Origin: Sphingomonas sp. HITSZ_GF | GTDB taxonomy: Bacteria > Pseudomonadota > Alphaproteobacteria > Sphingomonadales > Sphingomonadaceae | DNA length: 64,000 bases | Assembly: GCF_029543155.1 (NCBI RefSeq) | Contig: NZ_JARQXA010000005.1 | Span: 1 to 64,000, forward strand | Reading direction: 5' to 3' | Part shown: positions 27,652 through 36,213 of the stretch, piece by piece | Position numbering within the stretch: the stretch's first letter is position 1 | Layout of the letters: each line of letters begins with the position of its first letter | The notes under the pieces: model-generated | Databases searched by the model: none | Seen by the model: only the letters and a program-made list of their open reading frames with translations | Told to the model about the DNA's origin: nothing | Translations under genes and position numbers: made by a program

Positions 27652-28794
27652 TCAGCGCAGATGGATTCCCGGCACTGACATGGCGAGCCGCACGAGATCG
27701 AGCTGACGATGGCAGCCGGTCTTCGCCTGGATCATCTTCAGGCGGGTGCGCGCAGTGGAAAGCTGGATGCCGAGCCGCTCCGCCGCCTCGCTGAGCGGCA
27801 CGCCGGCGATCACCGCATCGGCCAGTTTTTCCTCCGAGGGCGACAGCCCGAAACGGCGACCGATCCAGGCGACCGCACCGGGCGGTGTATCCTCGGGATC
27901 GGAGACGATCATCAGCACCTGCCCCGGCATGGTCGGCACGCCGAAATCGCTCACCAGCGCGAGCGGCCACAGCATTGCGTGCAGCGGCGCGCGCCCCGCG
28001 CGTGGCAGCATCACGCCGTTGAGCGCTTCATCGGCCAGGCGCAGCCGGCAATGGGCGACCGCGGCCTCCAGCGCGCGGCTGCAGCGGTCGTCGAAGCTGC
28101 GCGGCTGGCCCCGGCGATTGAGCGTGATGCCTTCGCTGCGCGCGATCAGCGCCTCGGCCCGCCGGTTCATCGTCGCCACACGCCCCTCGGCATCCAGCAC
28201 GAAGGCGGCGTGCGCCCAGCCGTCGAACACCGCCTGCTGCGCAGTGCCGGGCGCGCGCGCCGCGATCAGCGCACGCCGCAGCTTGAGCGCGCGGGCGAAA
28301 TGCGGCGCGAGCAGGCCCAGCAGCGTCATCTGGTGGGCGCGGCGATCGATATCGTCATGCTGGTCGGCGAAGGAAAGCGAGGCCCAGCCCGCCGGCTCGC
28401 GCTCCAGCACCATGCCGCAGCCATGCTGGGAAAGCCGGTGCGGCCGCATGAAATCGGTATAATATTCGGTGCGGTGCAGCTCCGCCTCGCTGATGATCAC
28501 CTCCGACAGTGTCGGCCGGCCGACCTGGTTGCGCGGCACGAAATCGACATAAGGGCTATGGGCGAAGTAATAGGCCGCATAGTCGCGCAGCGCTGCCTCG
28601 GGATAATTGAGCACCACGCTCAGCTCGTCGGCGCCGCTGGCCTCGTGGCTGAACATCAGGATGGTCAGCTCGGGATAGATCCGCTCGATCCGTTCGACGA
28701 GCGGGCGCCAGAGCCGCGGCTCGAGCGCCGCCTCGTAGATGTTGCCGACCAGCTCGGCGACGAGCATCGGCGTCAAGGGTTCCGGGCTTGGCAT
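27652..28794 (-). CDS. LuxR-type transcriptional regulator with central PAS-like region (no autoinducer domain)
   Basis: A 380-aa cytoplasmic protein. The C-terminus (about residues 315-375, FGLSPSEEKLADAVIAGV...LSEAAERLGIQLSTARTRLKMI) is a LuxR/GerE helix-turn-helix. The centre (about residues 195-300, WAHAAFVLDAEGRVATMNRRAEALI) looks like a PAS domain. The N-terminal 190 residues lack both a receiver aspartate and the AHL-binding pattern, so the signal is unknown. It lies between the two-component pair and tpsBA, and its own promoter carries the same dyad as tpsB, which suggests it or the neighbouring response regulator controls adhesin expression and this gene. The start has only a weak GAG ribosome site; M10 is an alternative. 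Confidence 0.85.
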   Translation of the reverse strand: MPSPEPLTPMLVAELVGNIYEAALEPRLWRPLVERIERIYPELTILMFSHEASGADELSVVLNYPEAALRDYAAYYFAHSPYVDFVPRNQVGRPTLSEVIISEAELHRTEYYTDFMRPHRLSQHGCGMVLEREPAGWASLSFADQHDDIDRRAHQMTLLGLLAPHFARALKLRRALIAARAPGTAQQAVFDGWAHAAFVLDAEGRVATMNRRAEALIARSEGITLNRRGQPRSFDDRCSRALEAAVAHCRLRLADEALNGVMLPRAGRAPLHAMLWPLALVSDFGVPTMPGQVLMIVSDPEDTPPGAVAWIGRRFGLSPSEEKLADAVIAGVPLSEAAERLGIQLSTARTRLKMIQAKTGCHRQLDLVRLAMSVPGIHLR

Positions 28795-28862
28795 CGCGCG
28801 ACTCGTTCTTGACTGCCGGTCCTGGCGGCATCCGTTCTAAACCGGACAAGGCCCGGAAACAA

Positions 28863-28909
28863 ATTGTACCGGCTGCGAAATCATGCGTATGTCGCTATTT
28901 ATAGGGACA
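28863..28909 (-). promoter_or_regulatory. Predicted promoter/operator of the luxR-type gene, same layout as tpsBA promoter
   Basis: On the minus strand, TGTCCCTATAAATAGCGACA (28909-28890) is followed by exactly 17 nt and CCGGTACAAT (TACAAT at 28868-28863). It matches the tpsB site at 17 of 20 dyad positions and 9 of 10 downstream positions, while the 17-nt spacer is unrelated. It lies 69 bp upstream of the luxR-type start and in the divergent gap to the response regulator, so it could serve both directions. Confidence 0.6.
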
Positions 28910-29019
28910 AGCGCAGGGCGTTTCCGATGGTACAAGCGCGAAAGCAGGGCGTTGCCACGCGCCCAACCGATCGCCGCTCCGGTCGCGCGATGGAACGCGC
29001 ACCGCTCCAGGAAGTCCCG

Positions 29020-29700
29020 ATGGCCGATTCCGCCTCGCCGCAGCTCAGGATCGCGCTGGTCGAGGATGACATCGCTTTCCAGAACAGCTTCGCCGCCGCC
29101 GTGGGCAGCTCGGGCGACATGCAGCTGATCGGCATGGCCCACAACGTGGCGCAGGCGCGCAAGATGCTCGCCGGCGAACCGCTGAACGTGCTGGTCGTCG
29201 ATCTCGGCCTGCCCGACGGCTCGGGCATCGACGTGATCCGCGAAGCGCATGCCGCCTGGCCCGATTGCGGGATCATGGTGAGCACCACCTTCGCCGACGA
29301 GAAGCATGTGATCGCCTCGATCGAGGCGGGGGCCGCGGGCTATCTGCTCAAGGACAGCTCGCCCGAGAAGATCGCCGACGAGATCCGCGCGCTGCATGCC
29401 GGGGGCAGCCCGATCAGCCCGCGTATCGCCCGACAGATCCTGCTGCGCTTCCGCCCGGCCGAGCCGGTTCCGGCAGCGACGACGCTGGCCGAAGTCACGC
29501 CGATCGCCAATCCGCTGTCCCCGCGCGAGCGCGAGGCGCTCGAGCTGATCACCAAGGGCTTCAGTTATGACGAGATCGCCGAACTGATGCTCGTCTCGCG
29601 CAACACGGTGATGACCTTCGTGCGGCGCATCTACCAGAAGCTCGAGGTCACCTCGAAGGCCGAAGCCATCTTCGAGGCCCGCAACCATGGTATTCTCTAG
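29020..29700 (+). CDS. NarL/FixJ-family response regulator
   Basis: 226 aa. The receiver domain (about residues 7-125) has the acidic pocket VEDD, phosphoacceptor Asp61 in VVDLGLPDGSG, and the conserved Lys in YLLKDSSPEKI. A LuxR-type helix-turn-helix follows (LSPREREALELITKG...YDEIAELMLVSRNTVMTFVRRIYQKL). The start at 29020 is chosen for AGGAAG 5 nt upstream; a longer frame back to a TTG at 28864 would run through the divergent promoter and is unlikely. Its 3' end overlaps the kinase gene by 14 nt, so both are co-translated. It is the natural partner of that kinase and a candidate regulator of the adhesin genes. Confidence 0.92.
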   Translation: MADSASPQLRIALVEDDIAFQNSFAAAVGSSGDMQLIGMAHNVAQARKMLAGEPLNVLVVDLGLPDGSGIDVIREAHAAWPDCGIMVSTTFADEKHVIASIEAGAAGYLLKDSSPEKIADEIRALHAGGSPISPRIARQILLRFRPAEPVPAATTLAEVTPIANPLSPREREALELITKGFSYDEIAELMLVSRNTVMTFVRRIYQKLEVTSKAEAIFEARNHGIL

Positions 29701-31621
29701 GACGCTGCGGGCGATCCTCATCTATGGCGGGATTGCTCTGCTGGTCCTGCTCGCCTGCTATTACGGATCACGGCCCCAGGGCATCCACCTGACCCGCGCC
29801 GATCTGCTGGTGGAGGATGGTTTGGGGTATCCGCCGCCCTCCCGCGTGCAGGATTGGCGGGCGCTGAAGGGCCAATGGCAGCAAGTCGACCTGCCCCATG
29901 CGCCGAAGCCGAAGATGGTGCCGGGGTCGGGCGATGCCGGTCTCCTGCCTACCCAGACGAGCTGGTATCATTTCGCCCTCGGTCCCGAGCATGCCGCCCC
30001 CCGGGGCGCCTATATCTATATCCCGCGCTGGAAGACCGATGGCGAGCTGGCCATCTATATCGACGGGCGGCTGTTCTGGCAGACCCATGCCAACCTCCAA
30101 TGGAACGGCTCGAACCGCCCGCTATGGATTCCGCTCGAGGAAGCCGCCGAAAGCGCCCCGCCCCGCGACATCCTGATCCGCATTCGCCATGTCCGCGGCA
30201 TCGGCGGGGCGCTCTCCACCTTGTGGATCGGCGACTATCGCCAGCTCGGCGCTGCCTATTACATGCGCGCCTTCTTCCAGGCCGAGCTGCCCTATATCAG
30301 CTCGGCGGTGTTCCTTGCGACGGGCGTTTTCGCCTTCCTGATCTGGCTGCGCTCGCGGCACGAGAAGATGTACCTGCTCTATGCGGTGATGACGCTCGCG
30401 ACCTTCCTGCGGGTGATGCACGCCTATATGGGCGCCGACCGGCTGCCGGTTTCCGACGCCTGGTTCGGCTGGATCACGGTCAATTCGGTCGGCTGGACAG
30501 TGCTGATCATCCACCTGTTCCTCGCTGCCATCCATCATCACCGCGCCCGCGTGCTGACCTGGATCATCGTGATGATGTGCGTCGGGCTAGGCGGGCTCAC
30601 CCTGCCGCTGTTCGAAGGGACGACCGACGCGACGATCATCTCGCCGCTGATGTACGTCACCATGGTAGCGGTCGGCGCCGCCACCTTTACCCTGCACATC
30701 TTCTGGAGCCGCCGAGCAGGCAAGCTGGAGGGTGCCGGGCTCGCGATATGCGGCTTGCTTTCCTTCATCCTCGGCGCGCGCGACATGCTGCTCCAGAGCA
30801 ACATCATCGATATCGAGAGCCTGTTCGTCTCCTTCTATGCGCAGATTCTGCTCATCGTCGTCTTCAGCCAGATCATGATGAGCCGCTATCTCAAGGCGAT
30901 GAAGGCAGTAGGCGAAGCCAATGTCGTCCTTGCCCGCAGCCTGGCCGAGCGCGAGGCGGAGCTCACCGCGAGCCACCAGAAGCTGCGCGAGGTCGAGCGG
31001 CGCGAAGTGTTGTTCCAGGAGCGCCAGCGGCTGATGCAGGACATGCATGACGGGCTCGGCTCCTCGCTGGTCAGCACACTGCGCATGGTCGAGCACGGCC
31101 ATATCGACGAGGCCGACATCGCCCAGTTGCTCAAGGGCTGCATCGACGATCTGAAGCTCACCATCGATTCGATGGAGCCGGTGGAAACCGACCTGCTGCT
31201 GCTGCTCGGCACGCTGCGCTTCCGCCTGCAGCCGCGGCTCGAGGCGACGGGCATCAGGCTGCGCTGGGACGTGCGCGACGTCCCGCCCCTGCCCTGGCTC
31301 GACCAGCGCCACTCGCTCCACGTCCTGCGCATCCTGCAGGAAGCCTTCACCAACGTGATCAAGCATGCCGGGGCGACGAAGATCGTCGTCACCACCGGCG
31401 TGCGCGAGGGTCAGGTCTGCGTGGGCGTGGCCGACAATGGCCGGGGGTTCGACACCGCGGCGGCGGCGCAGGGTCGCGGCCTGGGCAACCAGGCCCGTCG
31501 CGCAGAAGTGATCGGCGGGCGCGTCGAGCTCGAATCGGGGCCTGCGGGCACCCGCTTCACCCTGTTGCTGCCCGTGGCCGGCACGGCGCAGTCCGGCGAA
31601 GCGGCCCCCGGGGCCGAGTGA
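29687..31621 (+). CDS. Membrane sensor histidine kinase, 7TMR-DISM-like sensor with HisKA_3 core
   Basis: 644 aa. One N-terminal membrane segment (IYGGIALLVLLACYY) is followed by an extracytoplasmic beta-rich region (about residues 40-190, with GDAGLLPTQTSWYHFAL and YIYIPRWKTDGELAIYIDG) of the type found before 7TM-DISM modules. About seven membrane helices come next (residues 200-400), then a coiled coil (AEREAELTASHQKLREVERRE). The HisKA_3 phosphoacceptor is His454 in QDMHDGLGSSLV, and the HATPase_c domain has EAFTNVIKHAG, DNGRGFD and GRGLGNQ. This is the NarX/DesK-type architecture that pairs with NarL-type regulators, as here. Ligand unknown; such sensors often read carbohydrates or envelope state. 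It abuts the convergent phosphatase gene with no gap. Confidence 0.9.
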   Translation: MVFSRTLRAILIYGGIALLVLLACYYGSRPQGIHLTRADLLVEDGLGYPPPSRVQDWRALKGQWQQVDLPHAPKPKMVPGSGDAGLLPTQTSWYHFALGPEHAAPRGAYIYIPRWKTDGELAIYIDGRLFWQTHANLQWNGSNRPLWIPLEEAAESAPPRDILIRIRHVRGIGGALSTLWIGDYRQLGAAYYMRAFFQAELPYISSAVFLATGVFAFLIWLRSRHEKMYLLYAVMTLATFLRVMHAYMGADRLPVSDAWFGWITVNSVGWTVLIIHLFLAAIHHHRARVLTWIIVMMCVGLGGLTLPLFEGTTDATIISPLMYVTMVAVGAATFTLHIFWSRRAGKLEGAGLAICGLLSFILGARDMLLQSNIIDIESLFVSFYAQILLIVVFSQIMMSRYLKAMKAVGEANVVLARSLAEREAELTASHQKLREVERREVLFQERQRLMQDMHDGLGSSLVSTLRMVEHGHIDEADIAQLLKGCIDDLKLTIDSMEPVETDLLLLLGTLRFRLQPRLEATGIRLRWDVRDVPPLPWLDQRHSLHVLRILQEAFTNVIKHAGATKIVVTTGVREGQVCVGVADNGRGFDTAAAAQGRGLGNQARRAEVIGGRVELESGPAGTRFTLLLPVAGTAQSGEAAPGAE

Positions 31622-32428
31622 TCAGCGGCCCGCGGCGGCGGGGATCGTCACCGGCTGGTCGATCAGGGCAGCTTCGGCGGCGCACGCAGTCGGCTGCGCA
31701 GCCTTCGGGTTCGCGCGCAACGCGCCCAGCTCGGCCCGCGCCTCCGCCAGGTCGGCACGATAGGCGGGCTTGGTGCGCACCAGCGTCAGCGTCGCACTGG
31801 CGGAGATGAACCCGGCCTCGACTGCGCTCTGGTTGTGCGCGCCGCAGATGAAGCGGCTTTCGCCATAGGCGCGGCCGCGCTTCAATATCTCCTGCGCCCG
31901 GTCCGGCGCGAGGTCGGCAAGGATCATCGCCCAGGTCCAACCCCGCGTGGTGTGGCCGGAAGGATAGTCATAGCTGTCCGCGAGTTCGGCCTTGGATTCG
32001 CAGATGTCGCCCTCGTCGATCTTGAAGGGGCGCTCGCGCTTGAACAGGTTCTTGGCGATGTTAGTCTGCGCGCCGGTATCGATGCCGGCGCGGCGGATGA
32101 CGTGCATCAGCTTCGGGGCATTCTCCGGGGTCAGCGACACGCCGACGGCGCAGCTGAAGTCGCGCATCAGCGCCTCGGGCGAGCTGACCACGTCCGAAGT
32201 CGCGAGCGCGCCGCGCGGCGTGGTCAGCAGGGCGCGCGTGCCGCGGAAGATCGCGCGATCCGATTCGTAGCGGGCGTCTCCTGCGATCGGCGCCGGCGGC
32301 AGGACGCGGGTGACTTCGAACTCGCCGGGCGTCAGATAGCCGCCATAGGGCTTGTCGGCGCTGAACGCGGCGGCGCCGCCCAGGATCAGCACCGCCCCCA
32401 CGGCATAGCGCAGCTTCCGACCGATCAT
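31622..32428 (-). CDS. Class A non-specific acid phosphatase / PAP2-family homologue
   Basis: 268 aa with an N-terminal hydrophobic export signal. The three-part PAP2 signature is visible: KNLFKRERP (KX6RP), YPSGHT, and SRFICGAHNQSAVEAG. The last corresponds to SRX5HX3D, in which the supporting Asp is here Ala, while the nucleophilic His is kept. Family members release phosphate from organic phosphomonoesters in the periplasm. Activity may be reduced or the Asp role taken by the nearby Glu. The gene abuts the kinase stop, convergent. No phosphate-regulon signal was seen. Confidence 0.85.
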   Translation of the reverse strand: MIGRKLRYAVGAVLILGGAAAFSADKPYGGYLTPGEFEVTRVLPPAPIAGDARYESDRAIFRGTRALLTTPRGALATSDVVSSPEALMRDFSCAVGVSLTPENAPKLMHVIRRAGIDTGAQTNIAKNLFKRERPFKIDEGDICESKAELADSYDYPSGHTTRGWTWAMILADLAPDRAQEILKRGRAYGESRFICGAHNQSAVEAGFISASATLTLVRTKPAYRADLAEARAELGALRANPKAAQPTACAAEAALIDQPVTIPAAAGR

Positions 32429-32528
32429 GCTTGCTTCGTCCTCCCGGTTTCACCTGCGATGCCGGCCAGGCAGCGCCCGCCTTGGGTAGGCGCCGGCGGC
32501 ACCTGGATCAACCGCGTCCGCGGAAACG

Positions 32529-32560
32529 AAAAAAGCCCGCATCGCCGCGGGCTTCTTCGG
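32529..32560 (-). terminator. Rho-independent terminator after tRNA-Ala
   Basis: Read on the minus strand, AAGCCCGC (32554-32547) and GCGGGCTT (32540-32533) pair around a 6-nt loop and are followed by a run of six T. It lies 7-38 bp downstream of the tRNA-Ala 3' end. Confidence 0.85.
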
Positions 32561-32566
32561 GAGGAA

Positions 32567-32642
32567 TGGTGGAGCCGAGGGGGATCGAACCCCTGACCTT
32601 CGCAATGCCATTGCGACGCTCTCCCAGCTGAGCTACGGCCCC
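32567..32642 (-). tRNA. tRNA-Ala (anticodon GGC)
   Basis: The 76-nt cloverleaf reads GGGGCCG at the acceptor 5' end, pairing with CGGCTCC (one G-U), then discriminator A and encoded CCA. The anticodon stem TCGCA/TGCGA encloses ATGGCAT, giving anticodon GGC. The T-arm GGTTCGATCC is canonical. It lies downstream of the FYDLN gene on the same strand and upstream of its own terminator. Confidence 0.97.
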
Positions 32643-32725
32643 ATTTCCTCGGGAGACGGGGCCTCTAGATGGCCCCTTCCGGTCTGGCAAGGGCCTTTTT
32701 CGGGGCCCCGCCATTTTTCCCGAAA

Positions 32726-33049
32726 TTACTGCTCGTCGTCGTCGCCGCCGGTCTCGACGCCCAGGTCGTCGTCGCCGCCCAGATCGACGTCGTCATCCGC
32801 CGAGGGCTCCTCGTCGTCGTCGCCGATGTCCAGATCCTCATCGCCCAGATCACCATCCTCGGTCTCGGGCTTCTCGCCGTCCTTCTTCACCACCTCGAAG
32901 GGCAGCGGCTGCTTCGACTTGAGAATCGGTTCCGGATCCCAGCTGAACGAACAGCTGATGCAGGTGACGGGTTCGTCCTTGGTCAGATCATAGAAGCGCG
33001 TACCGCACTTCGGGCACGCGCGCTTGGTGCCCCATTCCGGCTTCACCAT
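32726..33049 (-). CDS. FYDLN acid family protein (TIGR02300-type)
   Basis: 107 aa. The N-terminal half carries two CxxC pairs (CPKCGTRFYDL and CISC) forming a likely zinc ribbon and the signature FYDL. The C-terminal half is almost entirely Asp/Glu/Gly (GDEDLDIGDDDEEP). The family is typical of alphaproteobacteria and has no established function. It is divergent from aroA with a 102-bp gap and co-directional with the following tRNA-Ala. Confidence 0.9.
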   Translation of the reverse strand: MVKPEWGTKRACPKCGTRFYDLTKDEPVTCISCSFSWDPEPILKSKQPLPFEVVKKDGEKPETEDGDLGDEDLDIGDDDEEPSADDDVDLGGDDDLGVETGGDDDEQ

Positions 33050-33151
33050 GTGTTGCCTCTTCGCCTTTCAAAATCTCGGATTTCGGGATGTTGTCCCGGA
33101 AAGTGGGGCGCGCCTTGCCATGCCGCAAGGGCGCTGTCAAAGCCGCGTGTC

Positions 33152-34477
33152 ATGTCCGGTTCCACGCCCCGCCCGCTCGCCGTCTCTTCCCGTGGCCCTT
33201 TGAAGGGTCGAGTCACCGTTCCCGGCGACAAGTCGATCAGCCATCGCTCGCTGATGTTCTCGGCGCTCGCCGTGGGGGAAAGCCGAATCGAAGGACTGCT
33301 CGAAGGCGAAGACGTGCTGGCTACCGCCGCCGCGATGCGCGCGATGGGCGCAACGATCATGCGCGGCGAAGATGGCGTATGGACGGTGAACGGCGTCGGC
33401 GTCGGCGGACTGCTCCAGCCCGAGACCGCGCTCGATATGGGCAATTCGGGCACCTCGACGCGGCTGCTGATGGGCCTGGTCGCCAGCCATCCGATCACCG
33501 TGACCTTCACCGGCGACGCCTCGCTCTCCAGCCGTCCGATGGGCCGCGCGATCGAGCCGCTCAGCCAGATGGGCGCCGAGATCACCGCCAGCCCGGGCGG
33601 CCGCCTCCCCTTGATGTTGCGGGGTATCAATCCCGCCGTGCCGATCACCTACACCCTGCCCGTCGCCTCGGCGCAGGTGAAGTCGGCCGTCCTGCTCGCG
33701 GGGCTCAACACGCCGGGCATCACCCGCGTGATCGAGCCGGTGCCGACTCGCGACCATAGCGAGCGCATGCTGCGCGGCTTCGGCGCCGAGCTGACCGTCG
33801 AGGACAGCCCCGAAGGCAAGATCATCTCGATCCGCGGCGAGGCCGAGCTGAAGCCCCAGCACATCGTCGTGCCGGGCGATCCCAGCTCCGCCGGCTTCTG
33901 GATGGTCGCCGCGTCGATCGTGCCGGGATCCGACATCACCATCGCCAATGTCTGCATGAACCCCACCCGCACCGGCCTGATCGAGGCGCTGCGGATGATG
34001 GGCGCCTCGATCGAGGCAGTCGATTCGCGCGAAGTGGGCGGCGAACCGGTCGCCGATCTGCGCGTGCGCCATGCGCCGCTCAAGGCGATCGAGGTACCGC
34101 CCGCGCTGGCACCCAGCATGATCGACGAATATCCGATCCTGTTCGTGGCGGCCTCCGTCGCCGAGGGGCGCACCGTCGCGCGCGGCGCGCACGAGCTGCG
34201 CGTCAAGGAATCGGACCGGATCGCCACCATGCGGGCCGCTCTCGAAGCCAATGGCGTGGTGACCGAGGAGTTCGAAGACGGCCTGGCGATCACCGGCACC
34301 GGCGGCGCGCCGATCCCGGGCGGCGGCGGCGCGGTGACGATGCTCGATCACCGCATCGCGATGAGCATGACCGTCGCCGGCCTCGCCGCTGCAGCGCCGA
34401 TCGCGATCGATGATGTCGCGCCGGTCCAGACCAGCTACCCGGCCTTTTTCGACGTGCTGGACAGCCTCACCGCATGA
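33152..34477 (+). CDS. aroA: 3-phosphoshikimate 1-carboxyvinyltransferase (EPSP synthase)
   Basis: 441 aa, the normal length. It joins shikimate-3-phosphate and phosphoenolpyruvate in aromatic amino-acid synthesis in the cytoplasm. Motifs: VPGDKSISHRS, LLEGEDVL, GNSGTSTRLLMG, RPMGRAIEP, ASAQVKSAVLLAGLNTPG, TRDHSERML, PSMIDEYPI, ELRVKESDR and LDHRIAMS. The sequence resembles class II EPSP synthases of the Agrobacterium CP4 type, but the position equal to the CP4 resistance Ala is Gly here (GNSGTS). The start at 33152 begins MSGSTPRPL, shortly before the conserved core; its ribosome site is weak. The stop overlaps the next start by 4 nt. Confidence 0.95.
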   Translation: MSGSTPRPLAVSSRGPLKGRVTVPGDKSISHRSLMFSALAVGESRIEGLLEGEDVLATAAAMRAMGATIMRGEDGVWTVNGVGVGGLLQPETALDMGNSGTSTRLLMGLVASHPITVTFTGDASLSSRPMGRAIEPLSQMGAEITASPGGRLPLMLRGINPAVPITYTLPVASAQVKSAVLLAGLNTPGITRVIEPVPTRDHSERMLRGFGAELTVEDSPEGKIISIRGEAELKPQHIVVPGDPSSAGFWMVAASIVPGSDITIANVCMNPTRTGLIEALRMMGASIEAVDSREVGGEPVADLRVRHAPLKAIEVPPALAPSMIDEYPILFVAASVAEGRTVARGAHELRVKESDRIATMRAALEANGVVTEEFEDGLAITGTGGAPIPGGGGAVTMLDHRIAMSMTVAGLAAAAPIAIDDVAPVQTSYPAFFDVLDSLTA

Positions 34478-35460
34478 CCCTGCTCGGCCGCCGCGCCTTT
34501 CTAGGCGGCCTGGCCGCCGGGGCCGTCACCCTGCCCGCCTGGGCGCGGATGCGCGACGAGATCCGGTTCAAGCCCGATCTGGAGCGGATGATCCCGGTAG
34601 AGGGCGGCAGCGTCTATGTGCGCGTGAACGGCGACCTGAAGGGCCCGCGCCCGCCGATCATCTATGCCCATGGCGGTCCGGGCGGCGATCATTCGGGCCT
34701 GCTGCCCCTGACCGCGCTGGCCGGCGAGCGCGCGGTGATCCTGTGGGACCAGCTCGACAGCGGCCGCTCGGATGCACCGCTCGATCAGAAGAACTGGCGG
34801 GTCGGGCGCTTCGTCGACGAGATCGAGCGGATCCGCGACGCGCTCGGCATCACGCGCTGGCATGTCGGCGGCGGCAGCTGGGGCGGCACGCTGGCGATCG
34901 AATATGGCGCGCGGCGCCGGCCGGACACCGCCAGCCTGATCGTGCAGTCGCCGCTAGTCTCGACGAAGAGCTGGATCGCCGACGCCAATCTGCTCCGCGC
35001 GCAAATGCCCGCCGCGGTGCGCACCACGCTGGAGAAGTGCGACACCGCCGCCCCGCCCCCCGAAGCGGCCTGTGACGCAGCGACCTGGGACTTCTATCGC
35101 CGCTATGTGATCCGGTCGAAGCGCGCCGAAGGCATCGCCGAATATCGCGCCCAGGCCCCGCGCGACGCCGGCGACACGCTCTACAACCGGATGTGGGGCA
35201 AGGCCGAGTTCGTCTCGACCGGCACCCTGCGCGACTATGACGGCGAACCTTTGCTCAAGAAGCTCGATGGGCCCAGGACCCTGTTCGTCTGCGGCGAATA
35301 TGACGAGGCCCGCCCGGAGACCGTATCGCGGTTCGCGGCACGCGTCCCCGGCGCGACCTTCAGGGAGATCGCGGGCTCGGCGCATTCGATCCTTTCGGAC
35401 CAGCCCGAGGCCTATCTGGCGCTGCTGCGCGGCTGGATGGCGCGCCACGACGCTATTTGA
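34474..35460 (+). CDS. Alpha/beta hydrolase, proline iminopeptidase-like (S33), exported
   Basis: 328 aa. The N-terminus ([20 protein letters not shown]) looks like a Tat or Sec export signal. S33 features follow: oxyanion [16 protein letters not shown], nucleophile elbow [10 protein letters not shown], catalytic Asp in [11 protein letters not shown] and His in GSAHS. S33 enzymes remove N-terminal proline or other residues from peptides; the substrate here is not shown. It overlaps aroA by ATGA, so it is translated from the aroA transcript, though no pathway link is apparent. Confidence 0.88.
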   Translation: MTLLGRRAFLGGLAAGAVTLPAWARMRDEIRFKPDLERMIPVEGGSVYVRVNGDLKGPRPPIIYAHGGPGGDHSGLLPLTALAGERAVILWDQLDSGRSDAPLDQKNWRVGRFVDEIERIRDALGITRWHVGGGSWGGTLAIEYGARRRPDTASLIVQSPLVSTKSWIADANLLRAQMPAAVRTTLEKCDTAAPPPEAACDAATWDFYRRYVIRSKRAEGIAEYRAQAPRDAGDTLYNRMWGKAEFVSTGTLRDYDGEPLLKKLDGPRTLFVCGEYDEARPETVSRFAARVPGATFREIAGSAHSILSDQPEAYLALLRGWMARHDAI

Positions 35461-35521
35461 TGCCGATTTGTGTCCGAATCGCTTGACGGCGCGCCCGCGT
35501 GCCGCGAACGCTGAGGCCATC

Positions 35522-36157
35522 ATGATCATCGCAGTCGACGGACCGGCAGCCTCGGGTAAGGGCACCATCGCGCGCGCCTTGGCGCAGCATTACGGACTGC
35601 CGCATCTCGATACCGGGCTGCTCTACCGTGCCGTCGCCGCTACCGTGCTGCGCGAGGAGCTGGATCCGGCGAAGGAAGCGGATGCGGTTTCCGCCTGCAG
35701 CTTCGAGGATTATCTGCTGAACGACGCGTGGCTGCGCACCGACGAGGTGGGCAAGGTCGCCTCGATCGTCTCCGCGCATCCGCTGGTCCGTGCCGCCCTG
35801 CTCAACCGGCAGAAGAAGTTCGCCCGCCAGCCCGGCGGCGCCGTGCTCGACGGGCGCGACATCGGCACGGTGATCGCGCCCGACGCGGACGTGAAGCTGT
35901 TCGTCAAGGCAACCCCGATGATCCGCGCCCAGCGCCGTCATCTCGAGCTGCGCAAGAATGGTATCCTCACCAGCCTGGACAAGGTGCTCGCCGATATCCG
36001 CGCGCGCGACGAGCGCGATTCCAAGCGCAGCGAAGCGCCGATGCTCCAGGCGCCCGATGCCACGCTGCTCGACACGAGCTTCCTCTCGATCGACGCCGCC
36101 GTGCAGCGCGCGATCGCGATCGTCGATGCGAAGATGCACCCCGAACATTCTGGTTAA
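35522..36157 (+). CDS. cmk: Cytidylate kinase
   Basis: 211 aa. It phosphorylates CMP and dCMP with ATP. The P-loop GPAASGKGT is at residues 7-15; [31 protein letters not shown] and the lid RAQRRHLEL are typical of the family. The start at 35522 is set by GAGG 5 nt upstream and the immediate [14 protein letters not shown] beginning; longer frames run into the previous gene. cmk near rpsA and ihfB is a common proteobacterial neighbourhood; here about 5 kb of other genes separates cmk from rpsA. Confidence 0.96.
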   Translation: MIIAVDGPAASGKGTIARALAQHYGLPHLDTGLLYRAVAATVLREELDPAKEADAVSACSFEDYLLNDAWLRTDEVGKVASIVSAHPLVRAALLNRQKKFARQPGGAVLDGRDIGTVIAPDADVKLFVKATPMIRAQRRHLELRKNGILTSLDKVLADIRARDERDSKRSEAPMLQAPDATLLDTSFLSIDAAVQRAIAIVDAKMHPEHSG

Positions 36158-36213
36158 CGCCTTTATAACCATGACTGCTCAGTATTGTCCCGGAGGAACC
36201 CGGGGGATTACCA

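Noticed and set aside
28864..29019. TTG-started extension of the response regulator
   Set aside because: It overlaps the shared promoter motif; AGGAAG before 29020 gives a better start.
32655..32725. GC-rich hairpins between tRNA-Ala and the FYDLN gene as a terminator
   Set aside because: Several stems are possible, but no clear T-tract follows on the minus strand.
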